Shown: piece by piece, positions 31,301 through 41,465 of the stretch
Layout: the number at the start of each line of letters is the position of its first letter
Position numbering within the stretch: the stretch's first letter is position 1
DNA from: Paraphoma chrysanthemicola
Taxonomy: Eukaryota > Ascomycota > Dothideomycetes > Pleosporales > Phaeosphaeriaceae
Reading direction: 5' to 3'
Assembly: GCA_020744225.1 (NCBI GenBank)
Contig: JAGMWG010000025.1
Location: forward strand, 310,001-374,000
DNA: 64,000 bases
The notes under the pieces: generated by a model
Told to the model about the DNA's origin: nothing
What the model saw: the letters and a program-made list of their open reading frames with translations, nothing else
Database searches by the model: none
Made by a program: the position numbers and the translations under genes

Positions 31301-33621
31301 GACAGCACTTTGACCACACCTTATAAGACTCGGAGACCTTAGTGTGCTCATCAAGGCCTTAGTAAGGCTAGGAGCCTTAGGCATGCCTTCGTCGCAGATC
31401 AAGTCAATCTTCATCAGCCGAAAATGCCTCTTCCAAACTAGGACGCTCAAGGTGATTATATGGTAAGGTACCGAGCCCTCTGTTACGATGATCGTATACT
31501 GATCTATGTAAAAGAGGTAGGCGTAAGTTGCTGTGGCGAAGGAAGCGGAATTGAGCTGACCGAGACGTAGTTTCGAGAAAGATGATATGAGAGAGGCGAC
31601 AAGAGAAGTAGACGGCGATGCGACCTTGAAGAGAAAGAGATATCGGAAGAGCGATACTTGGCCTGTCATCCGAACTACATTGAGGGTGTGCTGAGGTATA
31701 GTTCTGGTAAGGCGCATGCGATCTTGCCGCGACAGTAACTGATGACGTGACATAGGTCAAGCAGATCGCTTATGCAAAGGTTGGCCAATCCGGTAGGAGA
31801 GGTCCCAGGTCCGAAAGTCTCTCATCAATATGCGCCCAGCCAGGCTGGAACTTCTGAGGTGGTCGGCGACATGGTCCACGGTAGTCCGCAGCGACATTCC
31901 TCCTACCAATCATCTTGACCGCCTCGATGATTTGTCTCGTCCTTTGAATATGGTGAGCCAGATCGGCGTGGGGTTTATCGAGTCCGAGGAATATTCGAGG
32001 TCGTAGTACATCGATCGAGTCTGTCGCTGGGCACAGTCCTGGTGGGGTCAATCAGCTGTGCACGTTCTAGCCGCCAATGCGAAAAAGCCGTGTTGAGGCT
32101 CCCCGAAGAAACATACTGGCAGTTGTCTGGGCCTTGCGCGCATCATCGGCCAATCCCAAGAGTATTCGCAAAAGTCCGGAACCAGCAGCAGGCCAATGGC
32201 AAGCAGACCTGCCAGGATGGCGTGTGGGGTTTTCGAATCCAACGCCGCCTGCGCCGCCGCCAGTGCCTCCGTCGACGGGCGCCCAGCGCTCTATCCTTGT
32301 AGGGGTACGGATCGAGTTGATTGTAGCGTGAGCATCGCGAGACGCATCTCAGCAGCCCCCTGCGATCAGAGTCGAAGCGAGGCGGCGGTCGGCGGGGTAA
32401 TGGTGGTGGTGGTGAGCGTCGGCAGCTCAGCCTCGTCCGAAGTCGAGGGGGTTGCCGGGCCGGTATCTTATGAGTGTCATGAGTCTCTGCTACCTACCGG
32501 TGATCACAGCGAGCTCGCAATGGGTAAAGTTGCCAGGGTGAGTTTGGTGTTGGGGTAATGGTGGAGGTGTTGGAGAAGTGGCGGACAACTCCAAAAGTGC
32601 TCAGACCCCCGCGACGACAATGGTCCCGCAACACCCTCCCTTCAACCACTCCGCCACCATGACCCCTCAGCTATCCTGCGAGTCTACCGCAGAGGATCAT
32701 AACACCTAGGAGATGGCCCTCAGGAAGTACAATCGCACGGATATCATCCTAGGAGCCCCAGGAGCATGGCGACGATGACCACCAATTTACTCGGAGGCGG
32801 GCAAAGATTGATCAGGCTGCAACGGTGGGGGGATACCCACGACAACATCACCGATAGGCCTTTGCAAACCTCCTCTGTGCTTCTTGCAGGCCCGAAATAC
32901 ACGCTCGAGCCCTGCAAGATCAGCAGGATACTACTGGACGAGGGATCGGAGACTCGAGCCTACATGCGATATGGGGAAGGCAGCCGCCAGCCATTGAGGA
33001 GAAAGAGGTACCAGCCCAGAAGCTACGGAAACACGCAGCGTGAGCATTGCCGCGGCTGCGGTAAGTTGATCAGATTGGACCGCGCGGCTGAACAACTTGG
33101 ACATCTGCGTTAGAAGCATTGGATCTGTCGTTACACTAATGTAGGCCGCAAACATTGAATTCACATACCCCGCAGACCTCCGCCAGCCGCTCGATTCAAT
33201 GAATTATCTATAGGTAGTCCAAGAGTCTCCCAGGACCACGGCCTCTCAACCGTTGACCTCAACTCACCTGCTGAGTGCATTTGGCTCGCGGGGTAAGACC
33301 ACATCGGCCGGGCCTGAAGATTGATACTATCTGGAAATTCATGGACTTGTACAGTCGGCCTAGCATAACACTATGTCGCAATCAAGAAAATCTGCTAGAG
33401 TCCTTCATAATTGCTCGACAGGCTCGCACGCAGCAGAATAAGCCGCGGATAAGGCTCCCATCTCTCAAAGCACGGCGCATGTCAAGGATAGATTGCGCGC
33501 TAATGAAAGGGACAATAAGTTGAAGCACAGCAGGTAAGATCGAGAGCTCTCTCACGTACATTACATTTGATAGCGAGCGTCGCCTAGCTGTTGTTGGTGC
33601 GGTCGCATCACAGCAGCATGC
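28309..33621. other. Gene-poor stretch
   Basis: About 5.3 kb with only short, mutually overlapping frames on both strands (longest about 190 codons at 31175-31753 on the minus strand, without family features). A local palindrome-like cluster of CCTTAG/CTAAGG words occurs at about 31320-31385. I cannot identify transposase, reverse transcriptase or terminal repeats. Confidence 0.3.
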
Positions 33622-34809
33622 CTACGATAAGACCTCGCCAAAATACCATTCTTCGGGTGTTCGACCACCATTCTCATCCTTAGCAAGCCTCTGCCAGTTT
33701 TTCGGATACTTCCTTTGCACCCGATACTCTTCTGCATCCTTCTCAACGATATCGAAAAACTTTCCACGCCAACCACCATCCGCATCCTCGTGGTGCCCGA
33801 TCCTCGCTCCGTAGGGCCACGACAGCAAACTCTCCGCGCGAGCTCCATCCGACGCTTCGAGTAGTCCGACAGCAATGTCGATGATCTCTGGTCGACGATC
33901 ATTCGTGTAGAAAACACAAGCGGAGCACGTGCTGCAGAAATAGCGATCCGCAGATTCGCTTGAAGAGTAGTATGTGAGTGTGCCGATGGCGGGGTCCTTT
34001 TCGTCAACAAGACTCTTGAGCTCCTTCGCCTTAGTCACAGTGCGCGGAGCGTCTTTATCGAACGTGATGTACTTCAGCTCCGAGTAGGTCCAGTGCATCA
34101 GCTCAACGCCGCTTTGCAGACGGCATGAGTCGCAGCCGCAAAAGCCGGCAAGTGATTTGTGGGTAACAGGATCGATGTGGAATTGCAGTTGTTGTTCTTC
34201 AACGCCTGTGTAGTCGCCTGGGTGCAGAGTGAAGTCGATGCCCGTGCACTTGCAGCGGATGGGCACTGCTTCGTTCGACTTCTTCTCGTAGCCGCTTAGG
34301 CTCTGCTCCGGCTGCCAGTCATGAGGAAGCTCTTGTGGGTCATTGCGCTGATCGTCGAGCTTGAAGCGCTTTATCTCAGAGCCATTCGCATTATGTCGAA
34401 GCCACACACTTGCACCTCCGTCCTTGGTATCATCAATAAAGATGTGATTGGCGAATTGTACCAGATCTACGTTCTCGTTTGGTAGTACTCCCGTAAAGAC
34501 GCCCAGTAGCCGGTCTTTGTCGTTGCGATCGGCAAAAAACATGGGTGTGGAGCATGTCGGGCAGAAGAGAAGGTCGATGGAAGGGAAGTGGTGGAAGACT
34601 TTGAGTTTGGAGACGTCAACTTCGGCGCGAGGCATCGGCCAGCGTACATCGACCGAGTACAACGCTCCTGTCACATGACGACAAGAGTCGCAATGGCAGA
34701 CGTAAGCTTGAAGAGGGAGGCGCGCTTTGGACTCTTTGGCAGTGAAGGTGTTGGATTTGCAAAGACACTGCGCAGTAAGAGTGACCCAATCTTGGTCAGC
34801 GGAAGCCAT
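33622..34809 (-). CDS. Tandem GFA (CENP-V/GFA-type) zinc-domain protein
   Basis: Intronless 395-aa protein with two GFA domains in tandem. Domain 1 (about residues 12-150) has QCLCKSNTF, CHCDSCRHVTGA and FCPTCSTPMFF. Domain 2 (about residues 180-340) has RCKCTGIDF, GFCGCDSCRLQSG and FCSTCSACVFY. These cysteines match the zinc-binding pattern of the glutathione-dependent formaldehyde-activating enzyme-like family, whose members are often of unknown substrate. Both domains keep their cysteines, so zinc binding is expected. There is no signal peptide, which suggests a cytosolic protein. A role in formaldehyde or aldehyde handling is only the family label, not shown here. Confidence 0.88.
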   Translation of the reverse strand: MASADQDWVTLTAQCLCKSNTFTAKESKARLPLQAYVCHCDSCRHVTGALYSVDVRWPMPRAEVDVSKLKVFHHFPSIDLLFCPTCSTPMFFADRNDKDRLLGVFTGVLPNENVDLVQFANHIFIDDTKDGGASVWLRHNANGSEIKRFKLDDQRNDPQELPHDWQPEQSLSGYEKKSNEAVPIRCKCTGIDFTLHPGDYTGVEEQQLQFHIDPVTHKSLAGFCGCDSCRLQSGVELMHWTYSELKYITFDKDAPRTVTKAKELKSLVDEKDPAIGTLTYYSSSESADRYFCSTCSACVFYTNDRRPEIIDIAVGLLEASDGARAESLLSWPYGARIGHHEDADGGWRGKFFDIVEKDAEEYRVQRKYPKNWQRLAKDENGGRTPEEWYFGEVLS

Positions 34810-36111
34810 GACGTTGATCGAATGAAATCTGATGGGTGAAGTGGTAGGGTGTATGTTGCAAATATCGTGCTACTGGTGTTGGACAAGCAAGTTGGAAACT
34901 TCCTTGCTCGTTTCAGTCGCGATAACTCGTGAGTGACAAGCGCTATTCGTTGGCGGCTAGCCTTAGAGGGCGATGATGTATTATGTAGCGGATGCAATGA
35001 GATCTGAATTGCTTCGAGCACGGTAAGTACAGTGACTTTATCTTGAAATAGTTGTAGTGTAGTAAGGAAATTGGTAAGCCAAACGTTGGAGCGCGGGGTT
35101 CGCGTCTCGTATTGGATGCGGTAAGGAACACGAAACAACGTGACCACGCCCTACAGAGACGTCATCTGACAAATCAGATCCCAAGTTTCACGCGTGTGTT
35201 TGCGCGTCTGAATCGATCATCCTGCACGCAAGTGATACGCTCAAGAATGATATGAAGGACGTCCATGCCTATCAATTTTCGTGATACAAATTCCTAACAT
35301 CTGACTGCCACCAAAGTCATGTCGTTATGTCAAGCACTTCCACATACCAAAGCCCGTATGCGCCCTTCATATTGACTCACTCACCTTCGTCCAAAGTAAT
35401 TAATCCCAGTAAACTTACTCCCAGCATCCGCCCTCGATCATTACATCTTGATCCAAGAGCTCGGCGTATGCGGAAGGGGTGTCGTCTACCTCGTCGCCAG
35501 CAAAGACAAGCAGACGAATCCCGCACCACATCGGGCACTGAGGGCCATGCACGAAGGTAAGACTGCGATTGGTGTTAAAGAGCGCACTTTAGTATGAAAT
35601 AGATGATCCTGGTTTATGCCAAAATACTTGCTGTTACTATCCTTAAGCCTGATGATAATCATCGAAGCCTACATACGACTCAAGTCGCACACCTGAGTCG
35701 AGAGATGTAAGTTTATAATGAACAGCGTATACCTTCTACGAGATAGTGACGGCGCTATACTCAGTGGGGCTTCTCAAGCTTTAGTGGAGGAACTTGCGTC
35801 TTGTCGAGTCGTAATAGCAATGTAAAGTAGATGTCCTGAGTCCATAATCAGGGTCAGTGCAGCAGACTCAGGCCTTGCTTTTGGTTTTTCTCGGGACGAC
35901 ATTGTGGGCGTCACTGAGACTCGAACTAACCATGCGAGGAAGGGACATTGGAAAAGATGCTGAAATTATGAGGTGCACCGGGTATACCTGAGAGCGCTTT
36001 AATAATCATTACCATGCAGTCTAGGGGCACGAAGTTCGTTAGAGTATGACGTGCTATCGGATGATAAAACACTCGATCAAAGCTTCGACGCTGAAGAAAA
36101 CCGGACTCTCC
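34810..36111. other. Intergenic stretch with a kinase-like exon-sized fragment
   Basis: Contains the promoter of the GFA gene. At about 35420-35556 the plus strand reads DHYILIQELGVCGRGVVYLV followed by ASKDKQTNPAPH and RALRAMHEG, ending at a GTAAGA donor. This resembles the glycine-rich loop of a protein kinase, but no further kinase sequence follows. It is most likely a relic or chance. The remainder shows nothing. Confidence 0.25.
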
Positions 36112-37029
36112 TCATACTTTGATGACCTTCATCACATCGAACAAGCCAACCTTTTGTCGCTCTGACATTCCGTCTTTTAGCAAACCGGTCACATCTTCAC
36201 CTTTTCGCCCTCGCTGATTGCTGACGACTGTGACGCCTCCCTTCTCAAATTCGCACGTTCGTCCCGTCGTACCAGATATCCATCGTCGAACACCGCTCCA
36301 GTTTCCTTTGGTGAGCAGATTGGAGCCGTATGCGCTGGCCCATGGTGCGTCCACTTGCCAGGGCTCGAGAGCGGCTTCGAGTTCTGGCGCAAAAGAGGTG
36401 ATCACGATTACTTCGCGAGGAGCTGATGGTGCAGGGGCTGCACCGCCAGCTGGAGCTGGGGCCGGTTGAGCTTTCTTCAATTCTTCCAAGAGCCATTTGT
36501 GATCCCGCTTGTGCTCCGAATTGTGTTGCTTGATATCCCAGTCCTTGATTCCCTTCTCCTCATTGAATTCCGGAATCTTTCGCATCACGGCGGCTGTGTC
36601 CGACTCGGGTATCTTGCTCCAGAGTGTGCAGCCCAGAAGGGTAATGTTGGTATTGGGAACGTCTGATCGAGTTTCGTAAAGGACTTCTAGGCGGCCTTTC
36701 GTAACAGGATCTTGCTCCATCTTGTGCGCTAATTGCAGCCCCTCCATCCAGCCTATCCCGTGAAACTCAAGCGCACCAAGAACAAGATAGACCTTCTCGT
36801 GCAGGTTGCACCGCCGGATGAGAAAAGAAAGGTATTCGTCATAATCCGCAAGACGCCCAATGTTGCCGCCGAGAATCAGGTAAGGTGCAGCGACCGGGAT
36901 GTGGAAAGTGAGGTATTGCGATTCGTGGTCCAAGTGGAGGTCTGAAAGCACCTGAAATTGTGTCTTTTCGCCCTCAAACAAATCCGTCACTTTTTTGAAG
37001 CTATCTTGCAGAAAATCCATGGCTGACAT
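36112..37029 (-). CDS. Calcineurin-like metallophosphoesterase family protein, predicted inactive
   Basis: Intronless 305-aa protein with the fold signature of fungal calcineurin-like phosphoesterases. The first motif is intact (VLSDLHLDH, D30 and H32). The later metal ligands are replaced. The usual GD of motif 2 reads GGNIGRL (N56), GNHE reads GALE (residues 85-88), the usual HHAP reads SFAP, and the late GHTH reads GTTG just before the typical VVSNQRG. Without these residues two-metal catalysis is not expected, so it may be a binding or regulatory pseudoenzyme. An alanine/proline linker (PAPAPAGGAAPAPSAP) lies in the middle. The frame is uninterrupted over its whole length, which argues against simple decay. 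Confidence 0.82.
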   Translation of the reverse strand: MSAMDFLQDSFKKVTDLFEGEKTQFQVLSDLHLDHESQYLTFHIPVAAPYLILGGNIGRLADYDEYLSFLIRRCNLHEKVYLVLGALEFHGIGWMEGLQLAHKMEQDPVTKGRLEVLYETRSDVPNTNITLLGCTLWSKIPESDTAAVMRKIPEFNEEKGIKDWDIKQHNSEHKRDHKWLLEELKKAQPAPAPAGGAAPAPSAPREVIVITSFAPELEAALEPWQVDAPWASAYGSNLLTKGNWSGVRRWISGTTGRTCEFEKGGVTVVSNQRGRKGEDVTGLLKDGMSERQKVGLFDVMKVIKV

Positions 37030-39384
37030 TGTGAAGTCCCACGCTCGGAGAGAAGAATTGCGATTGTAGACGTCAGCTATCGGGCAGTTCGCACAGATTT
37101 AGTATGCGAACAGGTCGCTAATGCGCGCAATAAGAAGAAATATGAGCCTGGAGATGCGACGAGAAGAAAAGAGAACGGGGAAATCGATTAAATGGAATCA
37201 GACAGCGCGAAAGGCGGCCAGCCCCATCCTTATACGTCTAAGCTGACTCCAGCGCCCCAAAACCTCCGACGCGCAGGATTGCGGCGAGCTGACCCTCAGC
37301 CGAGCGGGTGCCGGGACCCTATTTACAGCCTCACGAAGGACGAGGCTGCTTCGAGATCTTTGACAAGCATTCGCTAAACGTTGGTGGCTCTCTATCATTG
37401 GGCTGCGCTCGCTGCTGCGCGATGGTGAGCTGTTGTGAGGCGTGGCTGTGGATGCGGTGGCCGCCTTGGTGGGCTGAATTTAGACTCGCGCTTGGCTCAA
37501 CTGGGTTGGTGTTGAACGGGACGGCTTGGCTCTTTTCCTCTCTTCTTCCAGCTCTGTCATCTTTACTTCCACCACAGCTCAGGTGCGTGGTTCTGATCAC
37601 ATCCTGCAGACCGCGATTTGCTTCCAATGTGGTCGTACGGTGCCACAGCTTCGTTCGGACTACTCATTGCAAGCAAGCATCCAAAGTGGATAGCATTCAC
37701 TCCCTATCAACGCGACGACTGACACAAGTCTCTGCATGCCATGGCGGCAATGGTACTCGATTGGAATCTTGCCCTTTCATGAATACCAGCGGTCCTTAAC
37801 ACCAGCAGATGAGGGACACAATGCGTAGAGGTTTCTGCTCATCAGTAGGAGCAGCAACGCAACCATGAAGTCAGAAAAACACGAATGTCACCGCTTGCAG
37901 GAACTGAGGACTCTGAGAAATCGATCGCTCAGACTATATAGGAACGCAAACAAAGATGCGGATTGTAGGGTAGTGTACAGGTGGATGGTGGCAGCACTAC
38001 GGAGTACTCGGCGCGAATTATGCGCGCTGTCACGCCGTGACAATCGTCCTATTAACCCAAACGACCAGAGTCGGCTCTCCACTCCTTCAAGTACTGCACC
38101 CAGGCCTTCGAACTTCATTTCTGTACCGGCATCATGCAGGCTTTCCCTTGCAAAGCCGATGTGTCCAGGGTCCTTCCATTGGCCTCTTTACGGTATCCGG
38201 CTAAATATCACCAGCATTCCCATCAGCTGCAGCTTACTGCGTGGCAGCGACGATGTCTCGTAACACCAAAATTCAACACTTTGATCATTGCGACGCATTC
38301 TGGAATCGTAAGTACGTTCTCAGAAGTTTCCAGGGCCACCCGCCTCCGCACGCGCACGGTCCAGCTGCAGTCAAAGCGCGGTCTCGACCTTTTCATCTGA
38401 TCTCCCTATGGCCAAATCCCAGTCGTGTATGAGGCTGAAGATGCAATATGTCTCGGTCGCACCATTGACGGCTTGATATTGCATAGCGCCGATCTACTCA
38501 ACTGGAACCAGGAACAGGCAAAACCAGGGCATATAAGAATAGCCACCACATTGTTTGACAGGTCGGCTCTAGCAGAAAAATATATTGCATGCATACGGAC
38601 TTCGGCTCGGACCTTTTGACGGCGAAGGATCGCTTGACGCAGTGTAGTCAGCAGCTTGGGCGACGATCCAGATGCTTGACTAGAAGCGAGCTCGAACGGC
38701 GCATCTAGCATGCACTAGGCTAGTCACTCCGCTGTCAAAGACAATTAGCAAGGACATCGCAGTGACATCTGCAGCATTCCATACAGTGAACCAAATCGCA
38801 TGTCATCAACTCCATGACATCGCTTGGCTACGTCGTACGACTTTCCAGATACAGGCACCATGCTGCACTTGCAATATACCTCACGTATTACAGAACCTTT
38901 CCATAGCAGTCTGGTACCTCGTATTCGCTCCCGTTAGCCAGGCTCCCATCTCTCAAGACCATCTGGAGCTGGTCGGACGAATCATATATGGCGCATTGCA
39001 GCACTTGGCTGTCAGCGATTATCAGGCTGTGGTCGTCAGCCACGCAGAGATATCCGCGAAGTCGCTTCAACTACGAAGCGAGCGGAGACGCACTCGTACA
39101 CTGCGCCCAGACGGCAATGGAGTATTTCTGAACCCCATGTGCGCGCTGCAGGGCTCTCGTGTTCATCTATATGGTTGCTGAAGGTCTCTTGATAGCGAAG
39201 TTTGCCCGTCTGGCAATCTAAATTTCCCTCGCAAGTACATTCTAGACTTGAAGGAACACTTTTCGCGTTCGGAGCCTTAGAGTCGTGGCAGATGTATAAG
39301 ATGCGGTGACACTCGTAGTATCTCAGTCTCATCCTCAAAATCATCCAATTCATTTTGTTCCTCATTCGCTTTCTACCGGTCAAG
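37030..39384. other. Intergenic stretch
   Basis: About 2.35 kb. Frames of up to 163 codons occur on both strands without convincing features. A minus frame (38888-39070) reading GYLCVADDHSLIIADSQVLQ looks protein-like and might be one exon of a small secreted protein, but no start or signal peptide was found. The last ~200 bp should hold the peroxidase promoter. Confidence 0.3.
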
Positions 39385-40909
39385 ATGAAGACTCTCTCCT
39401 ACTTCAGCTATGCACTTCTCGCATGTGCACCCCTCATCGAGGCCCACCCAGGCATGGGCGAGAAGTTGATGTACGAGATGAAGCGTGCCGCGAACAAAGA
39501 AAAGCGCGCAGCTTCCAAAGAGCTCATTGGAGATCTCGCCACTCTTGCCGACTCCAAGCTCACGACCATTGGCAAAGACATCAAGGCCATTCTCCTCGAC
39601 CAGAAGAACGCCGAATCCTCTGAACGTGACGCCTCTATCCCCGTCGGCGCCATTGGTAGTGCAGCCTGCAAAGCTGATCTCTGCTGCCACTGGAAATGGC
39701 TCGCATATGAGATGACAGCCAAGTTCAACGGCACCTCAGGCCGCTGCAACAAGTTCGCACGCCAAGCCGTTCGTCTCGGCTTCCACGATGCTGGTGTATG
39801 GTCTAAGACCAGCGGCTACGGCGGCGCAGATGGCAGCATCCTCCTGTCTGACGAATTGTCACGCGCCGACAACAACGGCCTAGCCGCCATTGCTGACCAG
39901 ACCAAGAAATGGTATACCAAGTACAACCAGTACGGCATGTCAATGGCCGACATCATCCAAATGGGCGCCAACGTTGCTACCGTCGTATGCCCGCTCGGCC
40001 CACGCATCCGCTCCTTCGTGGGCCGCAAAGATAACTCGAAAGCCGGACCCACTGGGCTCTTGCCGGGCCATACGGACTCGGCAGACACATTGCTCAAGCT
40101 CTTTGCCGCGAAGACCATCGATGCACATGATCTAGTGGCCCTTGGTAAGTCGTCATTTTAAATGATCCTATCGTGGTTATTTGGCTAATTTTTGGCAGTT
40201 GGTGGGTGTTCCCTGCACTTATGTCCGAACACGTGACTCTTCCACTTCACCCTCCCCCATCCCCCCATCCCACAACAATAATAGTGACAACAACACGTAA
40301 CCCCCATTTCCCCCATTCCACAACAATAATAACAACAACTGTACGAGTACTGATAGTCGCCAGGGGCTCATACTACAAGTCAACAACACTTCGTCGACAC
40401 CAAGCGCGATGGCGATCCCCAGGATACTACACCTGGAATATGGGATGTAGCCTTTTATCCCCAAACGACGAATAACCCACCACCTAGGGTGTTGAAGTTC
40501 CAGAGCGATATCAACTTGAGCAAGGATTCGAGGACGATTGGGGAGTGGAAGGAGTTTAGTGATAGGAATGCGGGTCAAAATCATTGGAATGAGGTATGTT
40601 CCTTTCCGTCTCATCTTCCTATCTTTTTGTCCATCTTGGTCGATGGGGCTTGTGGCTTATACACTTCGGACATTGTTGATGCTAATGGCCTGATAGGACT
40701 ACGCAAAAGCATACACCCGCCTCTCCCTCCTCGGCGTCAACAACATCAACGACTTGAAAGAATGCACTAAAGTCCTGCCTGTCATGCGTACAAGCTTCGT
40801 CAGTGAAGACCAGGTCATCTTGGACAGGTGGTTGCAGGGCGAGTTCAACCAGTTGAACAACCTTGTAGATGATGCCATCCAGCTTACCGGGGTGATTAGT
40901 GGGAAATAA
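39385..40909 (+). CDS. Secreted class II-type (fungal) heme peroxidase
   Basis: Predicted extracellular heme peroxidase of the plant/fungal superfamily, reducing H2O2 while oxidising phenolics or similar donors. It has a signal peptide (MKTLSYFSYALLACAPLIEA) and a charged, possibly cleaved propeptide. The distal site RLGFHDAG (R130, H134) and calcium-site segment GGADGSILL follow. The proximal His is restored as LVGAHTTS (H257) by splicing. Exons: 39385-40144, a 3-nt micro-exon 40199-40201, 40364-40593 and 40697-40909, giving 401 aa. Introns are 54, 162 and 103 bp. Direct joining of exon 1 to 40364 stays in frame but gives ALGAH, lacking the conserved Val. The second intron contains a duplicated C-rich/CAACAATAATA unit. 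Several Cys residues fit the disulphides of class II enzymes. I cannot assign lignin, manganese or generic type. Confidence 0.85.
40262..40340 (+). repeat. Imperfect direct repeat inside a peroxidase intron
   Basis: Two units of about 32 bp, CCCCATCCCACAACAATAAT and CCCCATTCCACAACAATAAT, each continuing into a CAACAAC-rich tail. They account for much of the unusual 162-bp length of this intron. Confidence 0.6.
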
Positions 40910-41465
40910 ACGGTGATGGTTAGGAATGTGGTCGAAGTAGATGTAGATATACCCTCGTGGATAGTCCTATCAAATGAGCTTTTCGTTCGCATGTTGAAGA
41001 CACTCCTCGTGACGAGGGAGCTTCGTGGTTGTAATGTAGCGTGCAATTACTTTCCGACCACGCTGAAATAGATGGACGAATAAACCTTATAGCCCCACCA
41101 TGCTGTGAGTGTAAATGTTGCTGAAAGAAAGACAGTACGTTAATGATACGTCGAAAGTAATGGCTACTAGGCTTCAAAGTCCCGCAACACCACAAGATGT
41201 GCCTGATACTTGATCGTATAGGTCAAAGATATTGTATAAGGTGATGCTCACTGATTGCAGTGAGATTGAAGTTGCACTCACACTTACTTGACCACGTCCG
41301 TTTGCACTGACTGTGTAGCCCCAAATCGGCATTCACCATGACTATTACCACGCACTACCTCGCAACCAGCGTCAATGTACTCGTAGTGTACACACTCTCA
41401 TATCATCAACACGTTAACCTCACCCACCTCGTCAATCCTACAAGCTCACCCACTCAACCGCCACC
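40910..41465. other. Intergenic stretch
   Basis: 3' UTR of the peroxidase and promoter of the kinase-like gene. A minus frame (40699-41046) overlaps the peroxidase end and is a shadow. A C/A-rich leader (about 41380-41465) precedes the next start. Confidence 0.4.

Noticed and set aside
31320..31385. Cluster of CCTTAG/CTAAGG words as a possible inverted-repeat element
   Set aside because: The words do not form a single long stem and no flanking duplication was found.
25023..33621. Intact transposon
   Set aside because: No transposase, reverse transcriptase, integrase or terminal repeat motif could be recognised in any frame.
35900..35975. Possible minus-strand tRNA (GTTCGAGTC-like T-arm)
   Set aside because: No matching acceptor, D-arm or anticodon stem could be folded around it.
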